Origin: Bryobacteraceae bacterium
GTDB lineage: Bacteria > Acidobacteriota > Terriglobia > Bryobacterales > Bryobacteraceae
Direction: 5' to 3'
NCBI GenBank assembly: GCA_019752335.1
Contig: JAIEMJ010000018.1
Location: 31,570 to 95,569 of the forward strand
Length of the DNA stretch: 64,000 bases
Below are positions 33,094 to 41,225 of this stretch, one piece after another. Under the pieces are notes generated by a model. It ran no database searches. It saw only the letters and a program-made list of their open reading frames with translations, and had not been told where the DNA came from. Numbering within the stretch: position 1 is the first letter of the stretch; each line of letters starts with the position of its first letter. The position numbers and the translations under genes are program-made.

Positions 33094-33723
33094 TCACAAC
33101 TGGCGCGCCGGATTCTGCTCGGTGAAGACGGCCTCGCCTGCCAGGTTCACGCGACCCCAGCGCAGGCCGAGTTGCACCTCGCCCCAGCCGTCGCGAAAAG
33201 GCTTGGCGGCCTGGTAGCGAGGCTGCACCGCGAAGCGGCCTTGGCGGTCGACGTAGCCCCAGCGGTTGTACCACTTCACGCTGGCCACGCCTTCGCTAAA
33301 GTCGCCACACTCGTCGTAGACGGGGTTCATGACGAAGATCCCCTCCGGGTCGATGAAGCCCCACTTCTCCACCAACTTCGCGGCCGCGAGCCCTTCAAAG
33401 AAGGGCCGAGCCTCGGCAAAGCCCGGGTAGATGGCGGGCGCGCCGGTCTCATCCACGTAGCCCCAGTTGCCGCCGAAGTCGAGTGGGGTGAGCGTTAACG
33501 GCTTGCCGAGGGAGATCGCCCCGCTTTGCCGCAAGCGTCTATAGGCCTCGTTGATGCGTTTCAACTGCCGGTCCGCCCGCGCCCGTAAGCGTTCGTTTTC
33601 GTGTTGGAAGCGATCCGGATGCCACACCTTTACGAGATCGACGTAGGCGTGCTTGATCTCTTCGGCCGGAGCCCCCGGAACGAGGTCGAGCGTGGCGTAG
33701 GAGCTTGTGAGGTCTTCCGGCAT
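33094..33723 (-). CDS. J-domain protein with WG repeats
   Basis: This 209-residue protein has an N-terminal DnaJ domain (residues about 7-65) with the HPDRF loop that stimulates Hsp70 ATPase. Four WG-type repeats follow: WGYVDETG, WGFIDPEG, WGYVDRQG and WGRVNLAG, spaced about 24-45 residues apart. WG repeats form beta structures used in protein binding. The fusion suggests a chaperone adaptor that brings a bound client to DnaK; the client is unknown. The gene converges on rsmG (10 bp gap) and diverges from ttcA. There is no signal peptide, so it acts in the cytoplasm. Confidence 0.85.
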   Translation of the reverse strand: MPEDLTSSYATLDLVPGAPAEEIKHAYVDLVKVWHPDRFQHENERLRARADRQLKRINEAYRRLRQSGAISLGKPLTLTPLDFGGNWGYVDETGAPAIYPGFAEARPFFEGLAAAKLVEKWGFIDPEGIFVMNPVYDECGDFSEGVASVKWYNRWGYVDRQGRFAVQPRYQAAKPFRDGWGEVQLGLRWGRVNLAGEAVFTEQNPARQL

Positions 33724-33853
33724 ACCAAAAAGGTAGATCGGCGGTAGCCGGCGAGCTCTTTACGGCACCGATTTCGCCGTGTTCGCGGGACTGGTGGCGG
33801 CAAAATGCAGCGTCCCGTTGAAGAGTTCGGGTGAGCCTCAGCACGCCAGGCCC

Positions 33854-33859
33854 TATAAT
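33854..33859 (+). promoter_or_regulatory. TATAAT -10 box for ttcA, predicted leaderless start
   Basis: A perfect TATAAT ends 6 nt before the TTG at 33866. The AGAGGT between looks like a ribosome site but is too close to the codon to work in the usual way. No convincing -35 is seen. Confidence 0.5.
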
Positions 33860-33865
33860 AGAGGT

Positions 33866-34654
33866 TTGGAACTTGAGAAAGCCCTGCTCCGCAAGGTCGG
33901 CGAAGCGGTCACCCGCTTCAAAATGATCCGCGAAGGCGACCGCGTAGCCGTGGCGCTCTCCGGCGGGAAGGACTCCGTTACGATGCTGGAAGTCCTGCTG
34001 CTCCTCCAGAAGCGCGCGCCCATCAACTTCTCCGTCTGCGCCTTCACCATCGAGCAAGGCAAATTCCTCCGGCCCATCCGGCCCCTCGGCGACTGGTTGC
34101 TCTCGCGCGGCATCGACTGGCATTACATCGTCGATAACCCGTCCCTGCAACTGATCGAGGACGTGCCAGACCACGGCTGTGACCTTTGCAGCCGCTTTCG
34201 GCGGCGCGCCGTCTACGACGTGGGCCGGAAGCTCGGCGCGAACGTCATCGCTTTGGGCCACACCGCGGACGATTTCTGCGAGAGCTTTCTGCGCAATACG
34301 ATGTTCACCGGCCGCGTCAGCGCGTTGCCGCCCGTCACCTATTCGAAAAACAAGGACTTCCGCCTGATCCGCCCGCTGGTCTATGTCCATGAGGACCTCA
34401 CGAAGGCCTACGCCAAGGGCCTCACCGACGACGTGGTGCCCTGTGGTTGCTCGCAGAAAACCGGCACCGTTCGCGGGTCCCTGCGCGAATTCATGGATCA
34501 GATGGAGCGCGAACATCCGCGCATGAAGGACACGATGCTAGCCGCCATGGGAAACATTTATCCGCAAAGGCTGCTGGATCCCCGCTATTTTGACCCGGAC
34601 TTAAGCGACGAACCCGCCACCCAGAGCCTTTTTCCAATTTTAAGCGAACCTTAA
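33866..34654 (+). CDS. ttcA: tRNA 2-thiocytidine biosynthesis protein TtcA
   Basis: TtcA thiolates cytidine 32 of some tRNAs in an ATP-dependent reaction using a [4Fe-4S] cluster. The PP-loop SGGKDS is at residues 32-37 of the chosen start. The cluster cysteines are Cys105 and Cys108 (CDLC) and Cys193 or Cys195 (PCGCSQ). The TTG at 33866 is where similarity starts (LELEKALLRKVGEA). An ATG at 33779 in frame would add 29 unconserved residues and would read across the TATAAT box. The protein has 262 residues, slightly shorter than the E. coli enzyme. It is a single-gene unit before the phosphate transport genes. Confidence 0.9.
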   Translation: MELEKALLRKVGEAVTRFKMIREGDRVAVALSGGKDSVTMLEVLLLLQKRAPINFSVCAFTIEQGKFLRPIRPLGDWLLSRGIDWHYIVDNPSLQLIEDVPDHGCDLCSRFRRRAVYDVGRKLGANVIALGHTADDFCESFLRNTMFTGRVSALPPVTYSKNKDFRLIRPLVYVHEDLTKAYAKGLTDDVVPCGCSQKTGTVRGSLREFMDQMEREHPRMKDTMLAAMGNIYPQRLLDPRYFDPDLSDEPATQSLFPILSEP

Positions 34655-34750
34655 GGAATTGTTAGACTTTGGTGATTCATACGAATGTAACCATCCGCTG
34701 GTTGACCCGCCGTAAACCCAATGAGACCATAGAGATTCTATTTCACCGGT

Positions 34751-35362
34751 ATGCGCTTTCTCCCCAAAGAAGAAAAGTTTTATCAGAGTTTTCTGGAGCA
34801 GACGACGCTCAGCCAAAAGGCCGCGCAGACGCTGCTGGAAGCCTGCCAGAATAACGCGCTCACTCCCGCCGTCGCCGACCGGCTCTCCGAGATCGAAGGG
34901 CAGGCCGACAAGGTCCTCCACGCGATTCACGTTAAGCTCAACCAGACCTTCATTACGCCCATCGATCCCGAAGATATCCACTCGCTAGCCTCGCATCTCG
35001 ACGACGTGCTCGATTACCTGGAGGACGCCGCCCATTGCCTGGCGGCCTACAAGATCAACCCCATCCCGCCCCCCGTTATCGATATCTGCGCCTGCCTGGT
35101 CCGTTGTACCGCCGAACTCACCAAGGCCTTCCAGGCGCTGAGCGACGAGCGCTCCTTCGACGAATTCTGCGTTCAGATCAACCACATCGAAGGCGAAGTG
35201 GACGCCATCGAACGCAAGGCCGTCGCCGAGCTTTTCGAACAAGAACAAAATCCCATTCAAATTATGAAGATGCGCGAGATCTACGACCTGCTCGAGCGCA
35301 CCGCCGACGCCTGCGAAGACGTAGCGGACGTATTGCAGAACGTAGCGGTTAAGAACGGATAA
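34751..35362 (+). CDS. DUF47 (PhoU-like) regulator of PiT transport
   Basis: This all-helical cytoplasmic protein of 203 residues belongs to the DUF47/YkaA family, relatives of PhoU that sit beside PiT transporters and are thought to regulate phosphate uptake. Typical segments are FYQSFLEQTT near the start, IEGQADKVLHAI, TFITPIDPEDIHSLASHLDD and the late IEGEVDAIERKAV repeat of the first metal-binding helix. Acidic residues in E-x-x-x-D patterns could bind metal. It ends 3 bp before the transporter start, which indicates one operon. I see no Pho box upstream. Confidence 0.9.
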   Translation: MRFLPKEEKFYQSFLEQTTLSQKAAQTLLEACQNNALTPAVADRLSEIEGQADKVLHAIHVKLNQTFITPIDPEDIHSLASHLDDVLDYLEDAAHCLAAYKINPIPPPVIDICACLVRCTAELTKAFQALSDERSFDEFCVQINHIEGEVDAIERKAVAELFEQEQNPIQIMKMREIYDLLERTADACEDVADVLQNVAVKNG

Positions 35363-35365
35363 CGA

Positions 35366-36430
35366 ATGTCCGCCCTGCTGGTTCTGGTTATCGTCATCGT
35401 TCTGGTGGCGCTAATCTTCGATTACATCAATGGCTTCCACGACGCCGCCAACTCCGTAGCCACGATTGTCGCCACCCGGGTTCTCACGCCGTTCCAGGCC
35501 GTGGTGTGGGCGGCGGTTTTCAACTTCGCTGCTGCCTTGCCATTGCTCTTCGCCGCCGAAGCCGGCGTCGCGAAGACGGTGGGCGCCAATCTGGTGAACC
35601 TGGACTACGTCACCCCGATCGTGATTCTTGCCGGGCTGCTCGGCGCCATCGTCTGGAATCTCTTCACCTGGTTCTACGGGATCCCGTCGAGTTCGTCGCA
35701 CGCGCTGATCGGCGGTTACGCCGGCGCGGTGATGTGCAAGGTGGCCATGTTGGAAGGTGTCAGCCACGTCTTCAAGGGCATCAAGATCGATGGTTGGATT
35801 GAGACGACGAAGTTCATCGTCCTGGCGCCGCTGATCGGCCTGGGCCTCGGCTACCTGCTGATGGGCATGGTCTATTGGATGTTCAAGAACTCCACCCCCA
35901 GCAAGATGGACCGCTGGTTCCGCCGACTGCAACTGCTCTCCTCGGCGTTATTCAGCTTCGCGCATGGCTCGAACGACGCGCAAAAGACGGTGGGCATCAT
36001 CACCGGCGTGCTGGTGTCGGCCGGCTATCTGAAGGAGTTTCACGTCCAGGGCTGGGTGATTCTCTCCGCCTTCGGCGCCATCGCCCTCGGCACGATGACC
36101 GGTGGCTGGCGCATCGTCCACACGATGGGCAGCAAGCTGACACGCCTGAAGCCCCGCGGCGGTTTCTGCGCCGAGACCGCCGGCGCCATCGCCATCCTGA
36201 TTCCCACTTACCTGAAGATTCCCGTTTCGACGACGCACGTCATCACCGGCGCCATCGCCGGCGTCGGCTCCATCAACCGCATTAAGAGCGTCCGCTGGGG
36301 CTTGGCCCGCCGCTTACTGTGGGCCTGGGTGCTGACGCTGCCGGCCTCGGCGCTGGTGGCGGGCATCTGCTATTACTTCGTGGCTCTTCTGGCCAAGGCC
36401 GCCGGCTGGCCGGGCGCGCATCCGAACTAG
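35366..36430 (+). CDS. pit: Inorganic phosphate transporter, PiT family
   Basis: This 354-residue integral membrane protein probably imports phosphate (as metal-phosphate) with protons. The PiT signature is present twice: FDYINGFHDAANSVATIVAT near the N-terminus and FAHGSNDAQKTVGIITGVL in the second half, each containing the key Asn/Asp residues. It has about ten hydrophobic segments. The IPSSSSHALIGGYAGA and IPVSTTHVITGAIAG segments mark the two inverted repeats. It directly follows the DUF47 gene, a pairing common in bacteria. Confidence 0.94.
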   Translation: MSALLVLVIVIVLVALIFDYINGFHDAANSVATIVATRVLTPFQAVVWAAVFNFAAALPLLFAAEAGVAKTVGANLVNLDYVTPIVILAGLLGAIVWNLFTWFYGIPSSSSHALIGGYAGAVMCKVAMLEGVSHVFKGIKIDGWIETTKFIVLAPLIGLGLGYLLMGMVYWMFKNSTPSKMDRWFRRLQLLSSALFSFAHGSNDAQKTVGIITGVLVSAGYLKEFHVQGWVILSAFGAIALGTMTGGWRIVHTMGSKLTRLKPRGGFCAETAGAIAILIPTYLKIPVSTTHVITGAIAGVGSINRIKSVRWGLARRLLWAWVLTLPASALVAGICYYFVALLAKAAGWPGAHPN

Positions 36431-36442
36431 CATTTGGCATAG

Positions 36443-36448
36443 TAGAAT
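36443..36448 (+). promoter_or_regulatory. TAGAAT -10 box for the Uma2 gene, predicted leaderless start
   Basis: TAGAAT is followed by GGCGAT and then the ATG at 36455, placing +1 on the start codon. This is the cleanest spacing of the leaderless candidates in the window. Confidence 0.55.
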
Positions 36449-36454
36449 GGCGAT

Positions 36455-37024
36455 ATGGGCGCCGCTCCCGCACCAAAATTTACGGTAGAAGAGTACCTCA
36501 GGATTGACCGTGAGGCTGAACTCAAGAGCGAGTACCACAACGGCGAGATGTTCCCGTTAGCCTCCGTGAGTTGGGAGCATGCCGTGATCGCCGCTAACGC
36601 CAGCACGGAGCTGAGTATCCAGCTACGCGCATCCGGCTGCACCGTCGCGCTGCAGCCGATTCGCGTGAGAGTCACGCCGTCCCGCTTCGTTTATCCGGAT
36701 ATTCTGATCGTCTGCGGACGTCCTCACCTCACCGACGAACACGTGGACACAATGACGAATCCGAAGGTGGTGGTGGAGGTCTTGTCGCCTTCCACGTCGG
36801 ACTTCGATTACGGTGGGAAGTTTGCCCTCTATCGCCTCCTGCCGTCGTTCGAGGAGTACGTGCTCATCTCGCAGCACGAGCAGAAAGCGGAGATCTTTCA
36901 GAAGGCTCCTGACGGAACGTGGAACCTGAGAACGATTGCTGGACCGGGCGCGGCGTTGGCCATCCGGTCGCTCAGCATCGAGTTCCCGCTGGCGGATCTC
37001 TATCGCGGCCTCGCGATCACCTAA
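36455..37024 (+). CDS. Uma2 family putative endonuclease (DUF820)
   Basis: The 189-residue protein has a PD-(D/E)XK-like Uma2 core: FTVEEYLRID at the N-terminus, KSEYHNGEMF, WEHAVIAANASTEL, VYPDILIVCG with the active-site Asp, VVVEVLSPSTSDFDYGGK with Glu and Lys, and YVLISQHEQKAEIF. Such genes occur in many copies in Cyanobacteria and Acidobacteriota, often near transposons, and their true role is unclear. Here it lies between pit and an FAD monooxygenase gene. No partner gene is evident. Confidence 0.88.
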   Translation: MGAAPAPKFTVEEYLRIDREAELKSEYHNGEMFPLASVSWEHAVIAANASTELSIQLRASGCTVALQPIRVRVTPSRFVYPDILIVCGRPHLTDEHVDTMTNPKVVVEVLSPSTSDFDYGGKFALYRLLPSFEEYVLISQHEQKAEIFQKAPDGTWNLRTIAGPGAALAIRSLSIEFPLADLYRGLAIT

Positions 37025-37079
37025 CCAGACGCTGGCTGCGCCAAAGATCCAATCCGTTCGCGTCTCCGTAGGTTCTGGC

Positions 37080-38420
37080 ATGAAGCAACACGCGATTGTG
37101 ATCGGGGGCAGCATGGCCGGGCTGCTAGCGGCTCGCGTCCTGATCGATCATTTCGAGCAGGTGACGTTGGTGGAGCGCGACACCTTTCCCGCCGTCGGCG
37201 AAAATCGCCGGGGCGTGCCACAGGGCAAACACACTCATGGTCTGCTGGCTGGCGGCGCTCAGGTTCTCGACGAACTCTTTCCGGGCTTTACGGCGGAGAT
37301 CACCGCCGCCGGGGCCCTTCCTGGCGATATCGCCGAAACCTGCCGGTGGTTTCACGCCGGTGGCTATCTGGCCCAAGTTCCGAGCGGACTCAACGGCGTC
37401 CTCGCCAGCCGTCCCTTGATTGAAGGTATCGTCCGCCGGCGGATCCTCGCCTTGGCTCGCGTCCGGGTCCTGCAGGGGCAGGAAGTCACCGGCCTGATCC
37501 AGTCCGGCGTCGATGTGGCCGGGGTTACGCTCGCCGGCGGCGCTACACTGCCCGCCGACCTGGTCGTGAACTGCGGCGGCCGCGCCTCCCACGGCCCCAA
37601 CTGGCTTGAAGCCATGGGCTATGCCAGGCCTCGCACCGAAAGCGTGGAGGTCGGCATCGGCTACACCACTCGGCTCTTCCGCCGCCGCCCCGAGCACCTC
37701 AACGGCGACCTCGCCGTTATCATCGCGCCCAATCCCGATAACCGTCGCGGCGGAGTGATGCTGGCCCAGGAGAATGACCGCTGGACCGTCACCCTGCTGA
37801 GCTACTTCGGCAACTACGCCCCCTCCGATCTCGACGGCTTCCGCGCCTACGCCCACTCCCTCGAATGCCCCGACATCGCCCACGTCCTGGACCAGGCCGA
37901 ACCCATCGGCGAAGCCCTGACTATGCGCTATCCGGCGAGCGTCCGCCAGCGCTACGAAGAGCTGACGCGCTTCCCACGGGGTTATCTCACTTTTGGCGAT
38001 GCCATCTGCAGCTTCAACCCGATTTACGGCCAGGGCATGACGTCCGCGGCCATGCAGGCCAAGGCGTTGGGCGAATGCCTCTCAGACTCCGGCAACCTGG
38101 CACGCCGGTTCTTCCGCAAAGCCGCGGCCGTGGTGGACATCCCCTGGGGTATCGCGGTCGGGGCAGATCTGAGGATCCCGGAGACGGCGGGGCCTCGTTC
38201 GGTGGCTGTCAATTTCATCAATTGGTACGTCGAAAAACTCCATCGTGCCGCCCACCGCGACGCGGAGCTGACCATCGCCTTCCACAAAGTGGCCAACCTA
38301 TTGGCGCCGCCGCCCAGCCTGCTCTCCCCCCGGCTCGCCTGGCGGGTATGGCGCGGCAGCCGGTCAGCGGCCGACCCGGTACCTCCGGAGAACTCGCTAA
38401 CTACTTCCGGATCGCCCTAA
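37080..38420 (+). CDS. FAD-dependent monooxygenase-like oxidoreductase
   Basis: This 446-residue protein is a PHBH-fold flavoprotein. The first Rossmann motif VIGGSMAGLLAARVL starts at residue 7, where the usual GxGxxG is GGSMAG. RPLIEGIVRRR follows, and the second FAD site is TFGDAICSFNPIYGQGMTSA near residue 305. Such enzymes hydroxylate or epoxidise secondary metabolites or lipids; the substrate is unknown. I chose ATG 37080 because the FAD motif sits at the very N-terminus. Upstream codons overlap the Uma2 gene. The 3' end overlaps the convergent membrane protein gene by 4 nt. Confidence 0.85.
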   Translation: MKQHAIVIGGSMAGLLAARVLIDHFEQVTLVERDTFPAVGENRRGVPQGKHTHGLLAGGAQVLDELFPGFTAEITAAGALPGDIAETCRWFHAGGYLAQVPSGLNGVLASRPLIEGIVRRRILALARVRVLQGQEVTGLIQSGVDVAGVTLAGGATLPADLVVNCGGRASHGPNWLEAMGYARPRTESVEVGIGYTTRLFRRRPEHLNGDLAVIIAPNPDNRRGGVMLAQENDRWTVTLLSYFGNYAPSDLDGFRAYAHSLECPDIAHVLDQAEPIGEALTMRYPASVRQRYEELTRFPRGYLTFGDAICSFNPIYGQGMTSAAMQAKALGECLSDSGNLARRFFRKAAAVVDIPWGIAVGADLRIPETAGPRSVAVNFINWYVEKLHRAAHRDAELTIAFHKVANLLAPPPSLLSPRLAWRVWRGSRSAADPVPPENSLTTSGSP

Positions 38421-39427
38421 CGCAGGAACGACATCCCGATGCCCGGGCCGATGGTGAGGGCCAGAATGGCCCAGGAACCGGGCCGGGCAAAGTTGAGGCT
38501 GTAACCGAAGCCGACGCGCTGCTCCACCAGAATCGACGGGTCCGCCGGGTTGGCGTAGAAGAGGCCGAAGTGCCAGTGCTCGTCGGAGGTGCGATCCGCC
38601 TCCGGCTCGAACTGCTGCCGGTGGTGGGCGTAGCGCCCGACGAAGATCAGCGTCGCCACCACCCAGACCAGCAGGGCGAGCACCAAGGAGCGCGCCGCCC
38701 AGGTGCTGACCAGACCCAGCATCTCGAGCGTGATCGCCGTAAAGAGCAGGTTGAGCAGATACAGGATGCCGAGTTGTGCCAGCAGCAGAAACCTCCTTCT
38801 GCCGGACTCGCTCTCCGCCGCCGCTCCGGCCGCGCTGATCCGCCGCGCCCGCGTCACCTGCCAGGCCAGCAGCAGCAGCGCCAGCGTGATGCTGATCGCC
38901 ATCAACGGTAACGCGTTCACACTCCACCAGGACTTCGCCACCCAGCGGTCCGCCTGCCCGGCCGCATCGTAGTGAATCGAGACGCGCGCCGGAATCCGGC
39001 CCCAGTAGCGAGCCGTCAGAAACAAAGACGTGGCCGGTAAAGCGAAGGGCAGTAGCCAAGCCAGCCAGCCTCCGGGTAGCGGGTCGCGCCGGGTCGTCAG
39101 GGAGGCCTCGCGGATGCGGGAAGGCTCGATTTGATATGCCTGTGTCGCGCGACGCGCCCAGCCGTAAGCCAGCAGATAGGCGCCCAGCAGTAGGGGAATC
39201 CCTTCGCCCCGGCTCTTCGCGACGGCGAGGTAGAGTCCTGGCACGGTGGCGGCCAGCAGAATGGCGGCATAGGTGCGGAAAATCCTTTGCCCGGCCGGAC
39301 TCTGCGCGAAACTGCCTGGGACGGTGAAGCCGAAGAAGAGTCCGCGACGGGAGAGGCGCGGCGTGCGGAGCATCACCGCGGCGAGCGCGATGAGCGTAAC
39401 CACGAGAACGACAGATGCGGGGATCAT
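38417..39427 (-). CDS. DUF1648/DUF5808-like integral membrane protein
   Basis: The 336-residue protein has about seven to eight hydrophobic segments. The central part has the DUF1648 pattern PARVSIHYDAAGQADRWVAK, found also in SdpI-type immunity proteins. The C-terminal third contains a DUF5808-like stretch (DEHWHFGLFYANPADPSILV, then GYSLNFARPGSW). Its ATG overlaps the TGA of the GntR regulator gene by 4 nt, so it is the regulator's direct partner. The role may be immunity or envelope stress, by analogy with other YtrA-type regulons; that is inference. Confidence 0.82.
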   Translation of the reverse strand: MIPASVVLVVTLIALAAVMLRTPRLSRRGLFFGFTVPGSFAQSPAGQRIFRTYAAILLAATVPGLYLAVAKSRGEGIPLLLGAYLLAYGWARRATQAYQIEPSRIREASLTTRRDPLPGGWLAWLLPFALPATSLFLTARYWGRIPARVSIHYDAAGQADRWVAKSWWSVNALPLMAISITLALLLLAWQVTRARRISAAGAAAESESGRRRFLLLAQLGILYLLNLLFTAITLEMLGLVSTWAARSLVLALLVWVVATLIFVGRYAHHRQQFEPEADRTSDEHWHFGLFYANPADPSILVEQRVGFGYSLNFARPGSWAILALTIGPGIGMSFLR

Positions 39428-39813
39428 GACGGGGTTCCTTTCAGAGCTTTGTGCAGTTCGATGGCGATCTCTTCCGCCGGCCAGCCGGCTGCGCGCATTT
39501 TGAGGACGGCGTCCCGCAAGGCCAGCGCCAGACGGTCACGCTGTTCCGGCGCGGCGGGCGGCGGGACGCCGCGTTCCACTACGACGGCGCCACTGCCGCG
39601 CCGCAGCATCAGCCAGCCCTCGGTGGCGAGCGTGCGATAGGCTTCCGCCACCGTGTTGAAGTGGACGCCGAGGTCAGTGGCCAGTTGACGGACCGGCGGC
39701 AGCGCATCGCCGGGCCGCAGGTGCCCGGTGACGAGCGTCTCGCGCAAGCGGTCAGCGATCTGGCGATAGGCCGGTACCGGTGAGCCGAGGTCAATGGAGA
39801 TGGTGAGCGGCAT
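39424..39813 (-). CDS. GntR family regulator, YtrA-like
   Basis: This is a short 129-residue GntR repressor with only the winged helix (residues about 10-80, with AYRQIADRLRE, LPPVRQLATDLGVHFNTV and LATEGWLMLRRGSG) and a small C-terminal helical part, as in YtrA. A 28-bp near-perfect palindrome lies 5 bp upstream of its ATG and is a clear autoregulatory operator. It overlaps the DUF1648 gene by 4 nt. The -10-like TATACA lies 5 nt before the ATG, so the mRNA may be leaderless. Confidence 0.92.
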   Translation of the reverse strand: MPLTISIDLGSPVPAYRQIADRLRETLVTGHLRPGDALPPVRQLATDLGVHFNTVAEAYRTLATEGWLMLRRGSGAVVVERGVPPPAAPEQRDRLALALRDAVLKMRAAGWPAEEIAIELHKALKGTPS

Positions 39814-39817
39814 TGAA

Positions 39818-39845
39818 TTGTATAGTGTACTTGTACAATATACAA
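39818..39845 (-). promoter_or_regulatory. YtrA-type operator, 28-bp palindrome
   Basis: The half-site TTGTATA, one mismatched base, then TGTAC, is mirrored around a 2-nt centre. Only two of the 28 positions besides the centre break the symmetry. It overlaps the -10 region of the regulator gene. The GTGTAC-type core is typical of YtrA regulators. Confidence 0.8.
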
Positions 39846-39894
39846 AACGCCACTCGCTGTCAAGCGGTTTTGTCGTCTTTGGGAAGCCTCGCGC

Positions 39895-40236
39895 CTAACG
39901 CAACGGCAGGTACTCGATCTTCGATATCCAGTCCTCGCCTGTCATCGCCAACCCAATGAGCGCAAGATCATCAACCACCTGGCCAATTGGAACAAACATC
40001 TGATGAGTGTAGATCACCCCAGAAAACTCCAAACCCTTGCGTTGCATCCGGTGCCCTTCCCGCAAAAGGTCATCGTCGTGCGCCGTCTCAGTGACGTGGC
40101 TCGCATTAAGAGTAGATCGTCGTCAAGCGTGGCCGAATCATCCTCCTGGGCAGTGAGGGACGTCAAGGCCGCGCAGGCGCAGGGCGGTTGTCACGGCGCG
40201 AGGAACATGGACGTCCATGTAGAACTTGACGTTCAC
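39895..40236 (-). pseudogene. Frameshifted DUF5615-like PIN-fold toxin
   Basis: Reading the minus strand from GTG 40236 gives NVKFYMDVHVPRAVTTALRL and RGLDV in one frame. Then come LTAQEDDSATLDDDLLLMRA in a second frame and DDDLLREGHRMQRKGLEFSG, VIYTHQMFVPIGQVVDD and the end WISKIEYLPLR in a third. Together they rebuild a complete DUF5615-like protein of about 113 residues, including the acidic Asp of the first strand (MDVH). Two frameshifts break it. GTG overlaps the TGA of the DUF433 gene (GTGA), the normal layout for this antitoxin-toxin pair, so the toxin is probably dead. Confidence 0.82.
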
Positions 40237-40568
40237 TGGGAGCGTTTCAACTCAAGGAGCCGTAGCCGGAAGGCAGGGTCGGAAGCCTCGACCGCGAGTT
40301 CAAGACCCGATGCCATCCGCCCGCGAATCTCGGCGTCCATCTCAACCTGATGCTCGTAGTAGTAGGTCAGCGCCCCATGTATCTGCGCCAGAGACAAATG
40401 CGGATGCTGAAAGTGAATCTCCTCGGGGCTCCACCCGTGCATCAGCTTGTCCAGCACCACCTCTACTACTTTGACCTTGGTCCCCGCCAGCCAGGCCACA
40501 CCGCAGGCGTCAATCTCAATTTGGGTCGCAAAGGTGGCCGTCATGCTTCCCAGCATATCGAAAATCAT
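40233..40568 (-). CDS. DUF433 antitoxin-like protein
   Basis: The 111-residue protein contains a DUF433 domain, a small helical DNA-binding-like fold (CGVAWLAGTKVKVVEVVLDK, then GWSPEEIHFQHPHLSLAQIH and ALTYYYEH). It is usually paired with DUF5615 PIN-like toxins. The toxin downstream is frameshifted while this gene is intact. The start is uncertain: ATG 40568 abuts the stop of the upstream outer membrane protein gene, and a later ATG at 40544 (MTATFATQIEID) may be the real one. Confidence 0.85.
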   Translation of the reverse strand: MIFDMLGSMTATFATQIEIDACGVAWLAGTKVKVVEVVLDKLMHGWSPEEIHFQHPHLSLAQIHGALTYYYEHQVEMDAEIRGRMASGLELAVEASDPAFRLRLLELKRSQ

Positions 40569-41225
40569 CTATCGTCCGAAGCGAAAACCCACCAGACCAA
40601 AGACTCGCTGCTGCCGGCCGTCCTGCATTGCCCGCGTCCAGCGCACCTCCGGCGCGATCGTCACATAGCGCGTCTTGAACTCCAGCCCGCCACCGGCCAC
40701 CAGCGCCTGCTTCCACTCGTCCCCGGAAGCCGACCCACCGAAGCGTTGTACCGGAAAGTCGCGTGGCACGCAAGGCCCGCCGGCCGGATCCGTGCAGAGG
40801 TAACTGGTTTGAATCTGAAAAGACTCGCGCGACCACTGATAGCCAGCGTTCACGAACGGCCGCGCCGGGCCTACGCGGAAGCGGTACTTCAACAGCAAGG
40901 GCAGGTCCCAGGTGTTCGTATTGCGTTTCCCGTTCACTTGAAAAGGGCTGAAGCCGGTGGCGAGGTTCGCGATGCCGGACGAGTTCTCCCGGCGATTCCG
41001 GTACAGCGCTTCAAAAGCGATGGCGAAGCGGCCGGGGAGGCTCAACTCCACCGTCGGCCCCCCGGTCCACCGGGATTCCTGGATAGTTCTGCCGGAAAAA
41101 AAGTCCTGCGCCGGCTGATCCACCGGAGCGCCGAGCTTGAAGCCCCCGGAGATCCGGAACGGCTGGTCCCACTGTGCGTGGGCTAGCGAAGCGAATAAAA
41201 GAGAAAAAAGGATGATGCGTTGCAT
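40569..41225 (-). CDS. Outer-membrane beta-barrel protein
   Basis: The 218-residue protein has a signal peptide (MQRIILFSLLFASLAHA). It is followed by alternating-residue beta strands (GGFKLGAP, GPTVELSLPGRFAIAFEALY, WDLPLLLKYRFR, PFVNAGYQWS, ALVAGGGLEFKTRYVTIAPE). The end, VFGLVGFRFGR, carries an aromatic residue near the C-terminus as in OmpW/OMP_b-brl type barrels. I use ATG 41225 because the upstream residues have no leader character. It probably forms an eight-strand barrel. A Cys pair lies in a loop (SYLCTDPAGGPCVP). The specific role is unknown. Confidence 0.78.
   Translation of the reverse strand: MQRIILFSLLFASLAHAQWDQPFRISGGFKLGAPVDQPAQDFFSGRTIQESRWTGGPTVELSLPGRFAIAFEALYRNRRENSSGIANLATGFSPFQVNGKRNTNTWDLPLLLKYRFRVGPARPFVNAGYQWSRESFQIQTSYLCTDPAGGPCVPRDFPVQRFGGSASGDEWKQALVAGGGLEFKTRYVTIAPEVRWTRAMQDGRQQRVFGLVGFRFGR

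Noticed and set aside
34655..34750. Pho box before the DUF47-PiT operon
   Set aside because: No CTGTCAT-type direct repeats are seen; only a TTGACC that might be a -35.
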